DNA of 13,315 nt from Gammaproteobacteria bacterium. GTDB taxonomy: Bacteria > Pseudomonadota > Gammaproteobacteria > Pseudomonadales > Halomonadaceae. The notes below the pieces were generated by a model. It worked only from the letters and a program-made list of their open reading frames with translations, made no database searches and was not told the DNA's origin. Shown here piece by piece: positions 1 through 6,475 of the stretch. Location: the NCBI GenBank assembly GCA_023485185.1, contig JAMCZP010000346.1:1-13315 (forward strand), read 5' to 3'. Made by a program: the position numbers and the translations under genes. Position 1 is the first letter of the stretch. Each line of letters opens with the position of its first letter.

Positions 1-2460
1 AGAGGTAAGAATAATCGGGTAATCAGCGCTGTTATCGCGATCCTGAATGCTTTTGTACATGGTCGGCAGACGCATGATGGAGTCAAAATCATCCCAGGTC
101 GGGAAGCGTTCGACTAAGTCACGGCGGGTGGTGTAAAGCGGCTCGCGGTGCTTGGGCACGGCATCCGGGAACGTCCAGACAACCGCACGGGCCTTGGCAT
201 TACCGTAAGGGGCGCAGCCATGCTCAATAACCACTCGCTGGATACCGCCTGAGAAGTCAGTCTTCCAGTTTTTACCTTCAGCAGCCACTTTCTCTTCAGC
301 CGTCAGGTCATCCCACCAGCCCAGATCTTTGAGCAACTGGCCGCTAAACTCAGGGTATCCGTCATCAATATCGCCACCCACCGGTGCAGAGCCTTCCGCC
401 AGCAGGTTGACGCCATCGCGTTCGATACCAAAACGAGCGCGGAACCCCATACCACCTTCCATTACCGGAACGCTGGTGTCATAAAGATTAGGCGAGCCAG
501 GGTGACCAAACTCTGGGGTGCCCCAGCAAGGCCAAGGTAGGCCATAGTAATCACCATCAGCCGGCCCACCTTGAGCGCGCAAATTCTCGAAGCTAAAGGT
601 ATGCCAGTTCTGCTGGTGTGCCTTAAGGCGCTCAGGGCTTTGACCGGTGTAGCCTACTGTCCACATGCCGCTGTTGATTTCACGCAGGATGTCTTCGATT
701 AGCGGCTCGTCGCCGTTCATCTCATAGTTCATCACCAGCTCATTACCGAAGCCCAGCTTGCGGGCAAACAGGTACATGATTTCGTGGTCTGGCTTAGATT
801 CGAACAACGGCTCAATCACACGATCACGCCACTGAATGGAGCGGTTGGTGGCGGTAACACTGCCGGTGGTTTCAAACTGAGTGGCTGCAGGCAGCAGGTA
901 AACGCCGTCGGTACGGTCGTGCATAACAGCGGCAACCGTTGGATAAGGGTCAACGATGACCATCATCTCAAGCTTCTGCATGGCTTTTTGCATTTCGACG
1001 CCACGGGTCTGGGAGTTAACCGCATGGCCCCAGTAGAACATCGCTTTCAGCGCAGTACGCTGAGAGATGTTTTCATCCTCTTCCAGCACGCCATCGACCC
1101 AGCGCGACACCGTAATACCGCTGGTGTACATCGGTTTGCCATCGGCGTACTCGGTATCGTCAAAGCGGCCTTTAAGCCACTCGTAATCGACATCCCATAC
1201 CTGCGCCCAGTGCTGCCAAGCCTCTTCCGCTAAGCCGTAATAACCCGGCAGAGAATCAGAGCCCAGGCCTAAATCGGTAGCTCCCTGTACGTTATCATGA
1301 CCACGCAGAATGTTAGCGCCGCCGCCGGATTTACCAATATTGCCCAATGCCAGCTCTAGAATGCAGTAAGCACGGGTATTGTTGTTACCGGTGGTGTGCT
1401 GAGTACCACCCATACACCAAACTACACAGCCAGGACGGCTATCGGAAAGGCGCTTAGCCACATCGAACATGTCCGCCTCGGAAACGCCGGTGACATCTTC
1501 AACAACGCTAGGGGTGAACTGCGCCACTTCTGCGCGCACTTCATCCATACCGTAGACGCGCTGATTGATGTACTCGCTATCTTCCCAGCCATTTTCAAAG
1601 ATGTGCCACAGCAGGCCCCAAATATAGGCCACATCTGAACCAGGGCGAATACGTACATACTTGTTGGCTTTAGCAGCCGTGCGGGTAAAGCGCGGGTCGG
1701 CAACAATGATGTCGCAGTTATTGCGCTCTTTAGCGATCAGGATGTGCTGCATCGCCACCGGGTGGGCTTCGCTGGGGTTAGACCCAATGAACAGCATTGA
1801 TTTGCTGTTATGCATATCGTTGAGCGAGTTGGTCATCGCTCCATAACCCCAGGTATTGGCAACGCCAGCAACTGTCGTTGAGTGGCAGATACGCGCCTGG
1901 TGGTCGGTGTTGTTGGTACCCCATAGAGAGGCGAGCTTGCGCATAAGATACGCCTGCTCATTATTGAACTTAGCCGAACCCAGCCAGTAGACGCTGTCCG
2001 GGCCGTGTTCATCGCGCAGCTCAAGCAGCTTGTCGCCGATCTCGTTGATGGCTTCATCCCAGCTCATGCGCTCCCACTCACCCGCCACTAGCTTCATTGG
2101 GTATTTGAGACGACGCGTTGAGTGGCCGTGCTGGCGTAAAGAAGCGCCTTTTGCGCAGTGAGCGCCACGGTTAATGGGGTGATCGAAAGCCGGTTCTTGC
2201 TTCGTCCAAATACCCTCTTGAACTTCTGCATAAACGCCACAACCTACTGAACAGTGAGAGCAGATCGTGCGTTTGGTTTCTACCGGCGAATCCAATACGG
2301 GGGTTTTGTTGGCCGCTTCGGAGCGCTGCATCATCGGTGCGCCCATAAAGCCAACGGCGGCGACACCGCCAGTGGCTGCACCTGTCCGCTTAAGGAATTG
2401 GCGGCGGGAAATACCCAGCCCAGAGGCTTTAGGGGTGTCTGTTTTGCGAGTTAAACGCAT
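1..2460 (-). CDS. fdhA: Formate dehydrogenase catalytic (alpha) subunit, Tat-exported, Cys type; partial, C-terminus beyond the left edge
   Basis: Oxidises formate to CO2 at a bis-MGD molybdenum or tungsten site, probably in the periplasm as the large subunit of a membrane-bound FDH-N-like complex. The frame is open from the ATG at 2460 to the left edge, giving 820 codons; the family is usually about 930-1015 residues, so the C-terminal part is missing. Seen in order: a Tat signal at residues 18-24 (SRRQFLK) followed by an Ala/Gly-rich hydrophobic stretch; [4Fe-4S] ligands C67, C70, C74 and C102; and the metal ligand in ARICHSTTV, where C192 (TGC at 1887-1885) is followed by the conserved His193. 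E. coli FdnG has selenocysteine at this place, so no selenium is needed here. An AGGAGA ribosome site (2467-2472) lies 6 bases before the ATG. The small Tat protein gene ends 24 bases upstream. Beta and gamma subunit genes are expected beyond the edge. Family is near certain; the metal used cannot be told from the sequence. Confidence 0.95.
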   Translation of the reverse strand, partial: MRLTRKTDTPKASGLGISRRQFLKRTGAATGGVAAVGFMGAPMMQRSEAANKTPVLDSPVETKRTICSHCSVGCGVYAEVQEGIWTKQEPAFDHPINRGAHCAKGASLRQHGHSTRRLKYPMKLVAGEWERMSWDEAINEIGDKLLELRDEHGPDSVYWLGSAKFNNEQAYLMRKLASLWGTNNTDHQARICHSTTVAGVANTWGYGAMTNSLNDMHNSKSMLFIGSNPSEAHPVAMQHILIAKERNNCDIIVADPRFTRTAAKANKYVRIRPGSDVAYIWGLLWHIFENGWEDSEYINQRVYGMDEVRAEVAQFTPSVVEDVTGVSEADMFDVAKRLSDSRPGCVVWCMGGTQHTTGNNNTRAYCILELALGNIGKSGGGANILRGHDNVQGATDLGLGSDSLPGYYGLAEEAWQHWAQVWDVDYEWLKGRFDDTEYADGKPMYTSGITVSRWVDGVLEEDENISQRTALKAMFYWGHAVNSQTRGVEMQKAMQKLEMMVIVDPYPTVAAVMHDRTDGVYLLPAATQFETTGSVTATNRSIQWRDRVIEPLFESKPDHEIMYLFARKLGFGNELVMNYEMNGDEPLIEDILREINSGMWTVGYTGQSPERLKAHQQNWHTFSFENLRAQGGPADGDYYGLPWPCWGTPEFGHPGSPNLYDTSVPVMEGGMGFRARFGIERDGVNLLAEGSAPVGGDIDDGYPEFSGQLLKDLGWWDDLTAEEKVAAEGKNWKTDFSGGIQRVVIEHGCAPYGNAKARAVVWTFPDAVPKHREPLYTTRRDLVERFPTWDDFDSIMRLPTMYKSIQDRDNSADYPIILTS

Positions 2461-2484
2461 GGCAAATCTCCTGGCATTCCGCCG

Positions 2485-2685
2485 TCAGTCACGCAGAGAG
2501 GCGTAATAAGCGCGGACGTGGTCAGTCTCACGGTAGTTAACCGTTTGTTTTTCGTTTTCTACCGGGGCAGTGTCAGCCTGTGCCAGCGTGACATGACCTA
2601 CTGCCGCCGCAGCACCCGCAGCGGCGGTTCCCAACCCTACGGTTTTCATAAACCGGCGGCGCTCAGGATTATGTGATTTGTGCAT
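2485..2685 (-). CDS. Small Tat-signal protein of formate dehydrogenase regions (TIGR02811-like)
   Basis: A 66-residue protein made almost entirely of a twin-arginine signal plus a short tail. The motif RRRFMK starts around residue 9 and is followed by an Ala/Gly-rich hydrophobic segment (GTAAAGAAAAVG) and LAQA, which could be a signal peptidase site. The mature part would be only about 30 residues, polar, and ends in YRETDHVRAYYASLRD. Such proteins are known directly upstream of Tat-exported formate dehydrogenase genes, and fdhA follows here after 24 bases. The role is unknown; an export escort or small structural subunit is an inference. An in-frame ATG exists at 2703, but a GAGGAG ribosome site (2692-2697) sits between the two ATGs and 6 bases before the one at 2685, so the shorter start is chosen. 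It has no metal-binding cysteines. Confidence 0.85.
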   Translation of the reverse strand: MHKSHNPERRRFMKTVGLGTAAAGAAAAVGHVTLAQADTAPVENEKQTVNYRETDHVRAYYASLRD

Positions 2686-2691
2686 GGGGTT

Positions 2692-2697
2692 CTCCTC
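2692..2697 (-). promoter_or_regulatory. Shine-Dalgarno site deciding the start of the small Tat protein
   Basis: On the minus strand the sequence reads AAGAGGAGAACCCC and then ATG. The GAGGAG core ends 6 bases before the ATG at 2685 and lies inside the coding frame if the upstream ATG at 2703 were used. This supports 2685 as the true start. Confidence 0.7.
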
Positions 2698-2733
2698 TTG
2701 CATGCTTTTATGCAGGGTCTTTTTATGTCGTTT

Positions 2734-2761
2734 TTTATACGGCGACTTTGTTTAAAATCAA
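2734..2761 (-). promoter_or_regulatory. Candidate sigma-70 promoter for the small Tat protein and fdhA
   Basis: In the 93-base gap after the TorD-like gene, the minus strand carries TTGATT (2761-2756), a 16-base spacer and TATAAA (2739-2734). The gap is clearly AT-rich compared with the flanking genes. This could let the enzyme gene be expressed more strongly than its upstream accessory genes. It is a match to consensus only, with no experimental support; read-through from the upstream promoter is also possible. Confidence 0.35.
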
Positions 2762-2778
2762 CTATTTAAGCTCAACAG

Positions 2779-3396
2779 TTAAAGCTCAACAATACGCACC
2801 GTCGTTTGGCCCGCATCAACACTCAAGCGAGCCTGCTCACTCTCCATAAAAGCGCTACCTAACTGCCCCAGCGCCGCATAGAAAGCGGTGTTTACCTGCC
2901 CCAGGTCGGCACAACAATTGGCCGCCCATGGGGCTAAATGCTGGCTAAAGAAATAGGCCTGCTCCTGGCTTTCGGCATCGATCAACATCGCCATGACTTC
3001 ACATAGTGCGGCAAGGTGATCTTCTGGATCACGGGTATGCTCACTACGCACAAAGCCAAGTACTTTCAAATCACGACGCAGCGCCACCAGCGCCGCTTCC
3101 ATTAATTCGCCGTTACGATACCAGGAGGCGTAAGGCACTACGTCTCCCTGAATCACGCCCACCAGGTGACTAAAATGCGCACGCTGTAGCTGCTCTGTAG
3201 AGGCCACATTTGCAGCGTCAGAGAGAGTCTTCCAGCACTCAGCTAGACGACTGCCATCCTGCTCAATGGATAGGTCAGCCAGCCACGCCAGGAGGTCTGC
3301 ATCAGGTGGTTGACGCAATAATGAAGCGAGCAGCCGGTAGATGTCGGCGCGTAGTGCATCCGCTTCTTTGAGCGTGGACAGTGCAGCATCCGTCAT
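2779..3396 (-). CDS. TorD/DmsD-family molybdoenzyme maturation chaperone
   Basis: A 205-residue, largely alpha-helical, cytoplasmic protein without a signal peptide. It matches the TorD-like chaperone family, whose members hold the Tat signal of a molybdoenzyme and its apo-form until the cofactor is inserted. Visible marks are the family signature around residues 123-135 (DPEDHLAALCEVM), an earlier conserved stretch around 89-101 (YASWYRNGELME), and FFSQHLAPWA at 149-158. The length is normal for the family. The likely client is the adjacent formate dehydrogenase. The start is 4 bases after the stop of the 4Fe-4S protein gene, and a GAAGG ribosome site lies in that gene's end (about 3406-3410), so the two are very probably co-translated. 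The specific client is inferred from position only. Confidence 0.88.
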   Translation of the reverse strand: MTDAALSTLKEADALRADIYRLLASLLRQPPDADLLAWLADLSIEQDGSRLAECWKTLSDAANVASTEQLQRAHFSHLVGVIQGDVVPYASWYRNGELMEAALVALRRDLKVLGFVRSEHTRDPEDHLAALCEVMAMLIDAESQEQAYFFSQHLAPWAANCCADLGQVNTAFYAALGQLGSAFMESEQARLSVDAGQTTVRIVEL

Positions 3397-3400
3397 TGGC

Positions 3401-5128
3401 TTATACCTTCAGTTGCGCGTTTGGATCGCGAATCATGGTTTTCCAAACATCTTGTACTCGGCAGTCTTCGCACATTTCCAGGCGGATCATTGCTTCACCG
3501 GCAAAATAGGGGTGGTTGGCGAGTTTCTGTTTAATAGTAGCTACCGTGCTGACGGTGGCAAACGGCTTACCACAGTTGATGCATTCAAAGGCAGCCTCTT
3601 CGTGACAGATATGTCGCGTTGTACGAGCCTCCGTCGCCAGGAAACCGGGCTGCAGGGTAATCGCATTTTCCGGGCAGGCCTGCTCACATAAACCACACTG
3701 CACGCAGTCCGCTTCCAAAAAGCTAAGCGCTGGCTGGTCGGTGCCTGATTTCAAGGCAGGTGTCGGGCAGTTACTGACGCAGGCATGGCACAGCGTACAG
3801 GCATTACTATCGACCTGAATCGTGCCGTAAGCAGCGCCCACCGGCATCGCCACTCGCTCACTGCTGGGGCTTCCAAGCTCAGCCAAGCGCGCTAATACGC
3901 GATTTAAGCGGGCGCGTTTTTCAGGCTCAGGCAAGCTAAGCGGTGCCTCTGTTAACGGCGTTAGCGCTGGCAGCGCATCCCGGCCTGCACCATCGGCTAT
4001 CTCGATCAGCTTTACGCGAGCGCAGTCATGGCCCAACGCTTCCAAGAGCGCATGCGCTTGAGCAACCTGATCGATCAAAAAAGCGCTTAAGCGGGCAGGC
4101 ATATTAGGGTGCAGTTGGATGCGCACTTCGGCAGCACCCGCAGCGAGCGCGGTAAGCCACTGGTCGTGACCCGCCGCGCCCAGCTCTTCTAACGGTGCGT
4201 CAATGACGTGACCTGCAGGGACTACGCCAGCTGCACGCTCAGCATCTTGTGAATCATGGGTAATAAAACGCAGCACCGGCATTTGGCCGCCCGCTTCGCG
4301 ATAAGCACCCAGCCAAGTAGACAGCGTATCTTGTTGGCGGCGGGTTTCCGGTAAGCGAAATTCGATAGCACCGGTTGGGCAGGCGCTGGTGCAACTCCCA
4401 ACGCCTTGGCAGAGATAAGGGTCAACCTCGATACGGGATTCAATCCGACCTTTAACGCTGGAAATAGCATCCGCCGGGCAAACATCTAAGCAGCGCGTAC
4501 AGCCAATATTGCCGCTGGTGGAGTGAGCACATAAATCACTGTTGACTTGGAAGTAACGCGGCTTATCAAACTCACCCACTAGCCCTACAAAGCTATCGAG
4601 GGTTTCACTGCGCTGCTCAACGTCATGCCACTGCATAGTGACATAGCCAGGTGGCGGTAACTCCCAGCGCTGTGAATGCGTGGTCGCAGCAAGATCGAAT
4701 ATCAGATCAAAACCGTCACGCTCAATCAGTGCGCGGGCAAGATCAAGCGGCGTATCATCACTCTCAATAAGTACGCTGAAAGCACCTAAATAACCGTTGA
4801 TACGCAGTTGGCTTAACTGATCGCTACTGAGCATCTGGGTAACTACCGGCTCACTGCCCCCAAGCGTATCGACAGGAGCAGGGCTTGGGTTGTGTTCAGC
4901 AGATTCAGCTAAAAGCAGTGTAAGCGATGCCAAGCCGCGCCCCTGGAGCGCGCGAGCAGCTGGATAAACGTCGTCGACCGACCCTATTAACAGCGCATGA
5001 CCACGGCTGTGATAGGTCACATTGGCAGGCGTTAAATTAGCGGGCCAGGAGATACGCTGGCGTACCGTTTCCCGAGCCTCGGCATTACGCTGGTCGTCTA
5101 TCGACGCCAGTTGGATTCGTTGGTTCAT
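3401..5128 (-). CDS. Multi-cluster 4Fe-4S ferredoxin-like protein of the formate dehydrogenase accessory cluster
   Basis: A 575-residue soluble iron-sulfur protein with no signal peptide or membrane segment, so probably cytoplasmic. The N-terminal 190 residues contain no cysteine cluster and I do not recognise them. The iron-sulfur sites are: C200, C210, C213, C217 (followed by Pro); C240, C246, C250 (followed by Pro) with Val243 where a cysteine is normal; C444, C447, C450, C454; and C475, C478, C481, C485. A C-terminal set, C508, C516/C519 and C553/C556, looks like a zinc-ribbon or an additional metal site. Proteins of this build sit between DUF3306 and TorD-like genes near Tat-exported formate dehydrogenases in other proteobacteria. 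A role in electron supply or cofactor maturation is inference. The ATG at 5128 has only a weak GAGAG ribosome site. The gene starts the second block of the accessory cluster, downstream of a 199-base regulatory gap. Confidence 0.88.
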   Translation of the reverse strand: MNQRIQLASIDDQRNAEARETVRQRISWPANLTPANVTYHSRGHALLIGSVDDVYPAARALQGRGLASLTLLLAESAEHNPSPAPVDTLGGSEPVVTQMLSSDQLSQLRINGYLGAFSVLIESDDTPLDLARALIERDGFDLIFDLAATTHSQRWELPPPGYVTMQWHDVEQRSETLDSFVGLVGEFDKPRYFQVNSDLCAHSTSGNIGCTRCLDVCPADAISSVKGRIESRIEVDPYLCQGVGSCTSACPTGAIEFRLPETRRQQDTLSTWLGAYREAGGQMPVLRFITHDSQDAERAAGVVPAGHVIDAPLEELGAAGHDQWLTALAAGAAEVRIQLHPNMPARLSAFLIDQVAQAHALLEALGHDCARVKLIEIADGAGRDALPALTPLTEAPLSLPEPEKRARLNRVLARLAELGSPSSERVAMPVGAAYGTIQVDSNACTLCHACVSNCPTPALKSGTDQPALSFLEADCVQCGLCEQACPENAITLQPGFLATEARTTRHICHEEAAFECINCGKPFATVSTVATIKQKLANHPYFAGEAMIRLEMCEDCRVQDVWKTMIRDPNAQLKV

Positions 5129-5156
5129 GCGCTCTCACGGTCAGTGAATAATTCTT

Positions 5157-5162
5157 ATTATA
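5157..5162 (-). promoter_or_regulatory. Candidate -10 element (perfect TATAAT) upstream of the 4Fe-4S protein gene
   Basis: The minus strand carries an exact TATAAT 28 bases before the ATG at 5128, which would give a leader of roughly 20 bases. No good -35 lies at 16-18 bases (AGTTAA/TAGTTA at best), so it would need an activator or be a chance match in AT-rich DNA. Confidence 0.35.
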
Positions 5163-5233
5163 ATTTTGAATTGTCTAATTTAACTATTGTGGCATAACTA
5201 TGCGCTAGAGCTAAGTTCAGCGTATGGCGAAAT

Positions 5234-5262
5234 ATGACATTTGCCAACCTAACAGCTGTCAA
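5234..5262 (-). promoter_or_regulatory. Candidate sigma-70 promoter with perfect TTGACA
   Basis: On the minus strand, TTGACA (5262-5257) is followed by a 17-base spacer and TGTCAT (5239-5234), a 4-of-6 match to the -10 consensus. It points at the 4Fe-4S protein gene, with a leader of about 100 bases. The -35 lies within one copy of the tandem repeat, so a protein bound there would affect this promoter directly. Confidence 0.35.
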
Positions 5263-5273
5263 CGCTGCCAACG
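5241..5273. repeat. Tandem 9-bp direct repeat, possible operator
   Basis: CTGTCAACG (5256-5264) and CTGCCAACG (5265-5273) are adjacent copies with one mismatch. A related TTGCCAACC lies at 5241-5249. On the minus strand the core is GTTGRCA. The copies overlap and lie just upstream of the candidate TTGACA -35 box, as expected for an activator or repressor site. The regulator is unknown. Confidence 0.4.
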
Positions 5274-5327
5274 ATCATGTATTTTTAAAAACCTAACATA
5301 TTGATTTTTATTATTTTAATATTGGCA

Positions 5328-5933
5328 TCATGTTTTCGTCTTAGGTCCAGATAAATAATCAGACTGGTCGTCTAGAGCGATGTTTTTTTCACTGGCACCA
5401 CTTTCAGCGTCAGGCGTTAAGGTTTCTTCCTCAACGGGAAGTTCGGACTCCGCCTCAGCTAACGACTTATCGACCGCCTCTTCCACTTTGTGCGTCCAAC
5501 GGCGCAGTTTACCGGCAAGCTCCGAAGTCATGGGCTTTAAGAGCTTATTGTAGTCGGCATCATAATCATCCAAGCCGTCACGGACATTATAGTTGCCGGT
5601 AGCCCACAGCCGTTTCAGTGCTTGCCTGCGTAGCGGCCCACTTACCCCCGGTGCCATAAAAGCGCTGAAATCGCTGCCGGCTTCTAGCGTTTCAGGGTCA
5701 GGCAAGGTGTGATCCAGACTGCCAGGTTCTGGCTCAGGCGAGGTCGGTGCTTTTTCGTGTCCGGCGTCAGTGGTGACGTGAGCCTGCACCGTTTCACTGG
5801 ATGTAGACACGGCTTCTGAAGACGTTAGCTCTAAAGATGTCTCTTCAACAGGCGCTTTAGACGCAGGGGGTGGCGAATCTTCCTCGCGGGCAACGTTGCG
5901 CTTAATCCGTGACCAGCGTTCTAAACGGCTCAC
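5328..5933 (-). CDS. DUF3306 family protein of formate dehydrogenase clusters
   Basis: A 201-residue, acidic and Ser/Pro/Glu-rich protein that matches the DUF3306 family, of unknown function. It opens with the short basic stretch SRLERWSRIKR typical of the family. A disordered-looking linker spans about residues 12-85. The conserved core lies at about 87-135, including DFSAFM, VSGPLRRQALKRLW and the Asp-rich VRDGLDDYDADYNKL. The acidic tail looks disordered. No signal peptide, membrane segment or metal-binding cysteine is present, so a cytoplasmic adaptor role is a guess. The start is GTG at 5933, overlapping the DUF3305 stop as GTGA, which implies translational coupling. A 199-base gap follows before the 4Fe-4S protein gene. 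Confidence 0.85.
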   Translation of the reverse strand: MSRLERWSRIKRNVAREEDSPPPASKAPVEETSLELTSSEAVSTSSETVQAHVTTDAGHEKAPTSPEPEPGSLDHTLPDPETLEAGSDFSAFMAPGVSGPLRRQALKRLWATGNYNVRDGLDDYDADYNKLLKPMTSELAGKLRRWTHKVEEAVDKSLAEAESELPVEEETLTPDAESGASEKNIALDDQSDYLSGPKTKT

Positions 5934-6370
5934 TGCGGCTGCTCCTTGGTCGGGGTGTCTTTAGCACGACCCGCTCCTTTGCGTTTCTTCTTGCGCATTT
6001 CCACCGGCGCTTCGCCGTGGCGGGCAAGATAATTTTCCATCCACACCTCAATCGCCATCGGCATTGGCGCTTCCAACACCTGGCGCTCACCGTCCATCCA
6101 ACCTGCCGCTACATCCTGACTAGCAGAGATGGCATCGGGTTTTGGTGTTTCTCCGCTAAAACCCGCCCGTACAAACAGACGCGGCGTTTTAGAGGTCAGA
6201 TTAAAACGGTAAGCCGCCCGTTCGGTCATTGAAAGCTGCAGGTTAAGCACATGATCACCCTGATCACCTAGCGTAAGCTCAGCAATTCGCCACTGGGTCA
6301 GGGTAAACTGTTTCACCTGCTTTGCTTCAGCAACCAGGGTAATACTGATTGGGCGTAGGTTGTCACTCAT
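5930..6370 (-). CDS. DUF3305 family protein of formate dehydrogenase clusters
   Basis: A 146-residue protein matching the DUF3305 family, of unknown function, which almost always accompanies DUF3306 near Tat-exported formate dehydrogenases. Recognisable parts are the N-terminal ISITLVAEAKQ followed by the WRIAEL stretch, the middle segment LTSKTPRLFV, and the conserved ISASQDVAAGWMDGE with PMPMAIEVWMENYLARH near residues 80-117. The C-terminal tail is Lys/Arg-rich (MRKKKRKGAGR), which contrasts with its acidic partner DUF3306 and could allow a charge-based contact (inference). Longer in-frame starts reach back to 6448, but an AAAGGG ribosome site lies before the ATG at 6370 and the family similarity begins there, so the shorter start is used. 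It is the first gene of the minus-strand cluster, divergent from fdhD. Confidence 0.82.
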   Translation of the reverse strand: MSDNLRPISITLVAEAKQVKQFTLTQWRIAELTLGDQGDHVLNLQLSMTERAAYRFNLTSKTPRLFVRAGFSGETPKPDAISASQDVAAGWMDGERQVLEAPMPMAIEVWMENYLARHGEAPVEMRKKKRKGAGRAKDTPTKEQPQ

Positions 6371-6475
6371 AACATCAGTCCCTTTGCCTTGAACGGATTG
6401 CCGTTGAATAGGTAGACAAGTAAGCATCCCCAGCGCCATCATCGTCAACCCTGTCGTATTCTGTGAGGAGCATAG
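6371..6475. promoter_or_regulatory. Divergent intergenic region between DUF3305 and fdhD
   Basis: This 105-base gap must hold the start signals of both the FDH accessory cluster (minus strand) and the fdhD-mobA-moeA-moaA operon (plus strand). A minus-strand TTGACG (6448-6443) could be a -35, but no good -10 follows at 16-18 bases. No convincing plus-strand promoter was found. A GAGGAG ribosome site (6465-6470) lies 5 bases before the fdhD ATG. Joint control of both sides by one regulator is plausible from the layout only. Confidence 0.4.
6380..6385 (-). promoter_or_regulatory. Shine-Dalgarno site deciding the DUF3305 start
   Basis: AAAGGG on the minus strand ends 9 bases before the ATG at 6370. 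The longer reading from 6448 would add 26 residues with no family similarity and would take up most of the divergent promoter region. Confidence 0.5.

Larger units (their letters stand above)
5129..5327. other. AT-rich intergenic region between the DUF3306 and 4Fe-4S protein genes
   Basis: This 199-base gap is visibly poorer in GC than its surroundings. It holds two candidate minus-strand promoters, tandem 9-bp repeats (5256-5273) and a small dyad at 5192-5203 (GCATA, AC, TATGC). I saw no small open frame with a good ribosome site, no RNA gene and no FNR-type TTGAT-N4-ATCAA site. It most likely controls the 4Fe-4S protein gene and the genes after it. Confidence 0.6.

Noticed and set aside
784..1233. 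Open frame of 149 codons on the plus strand
   Set aside because: It lies wholly antisense to the well-supported fdhA frame, has no recognisable domain and no ribosome site; it is a shadow frame.
2699..2714. Small inverted repeat TGCAT / ATGCA with a 6-base loop in the leader of the small Tat protein
   Set aside because: Five-base arms are expected by chance and the stem would be unstable; no sign of a riboswitch.
5286..5310. AT-rich inverted repeat (TAAAAACC, 9-base loop, GATTTTTA) after the DUF3306 gene, as a possible terminator
   Set aside because: The stem is almost all A-T with a mismatch and no U tract follows on the minus strand, where a terminator would be needed. Too weak to call.
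6371..6448. N-terminal extension of the DUF3305 protein from upstream in-frame ATG codons
   Set aside because: The extra 26 residues have no family similarity, would fill most of the divergent promoter region, and a ribosome site precedes the ATG at 6370.
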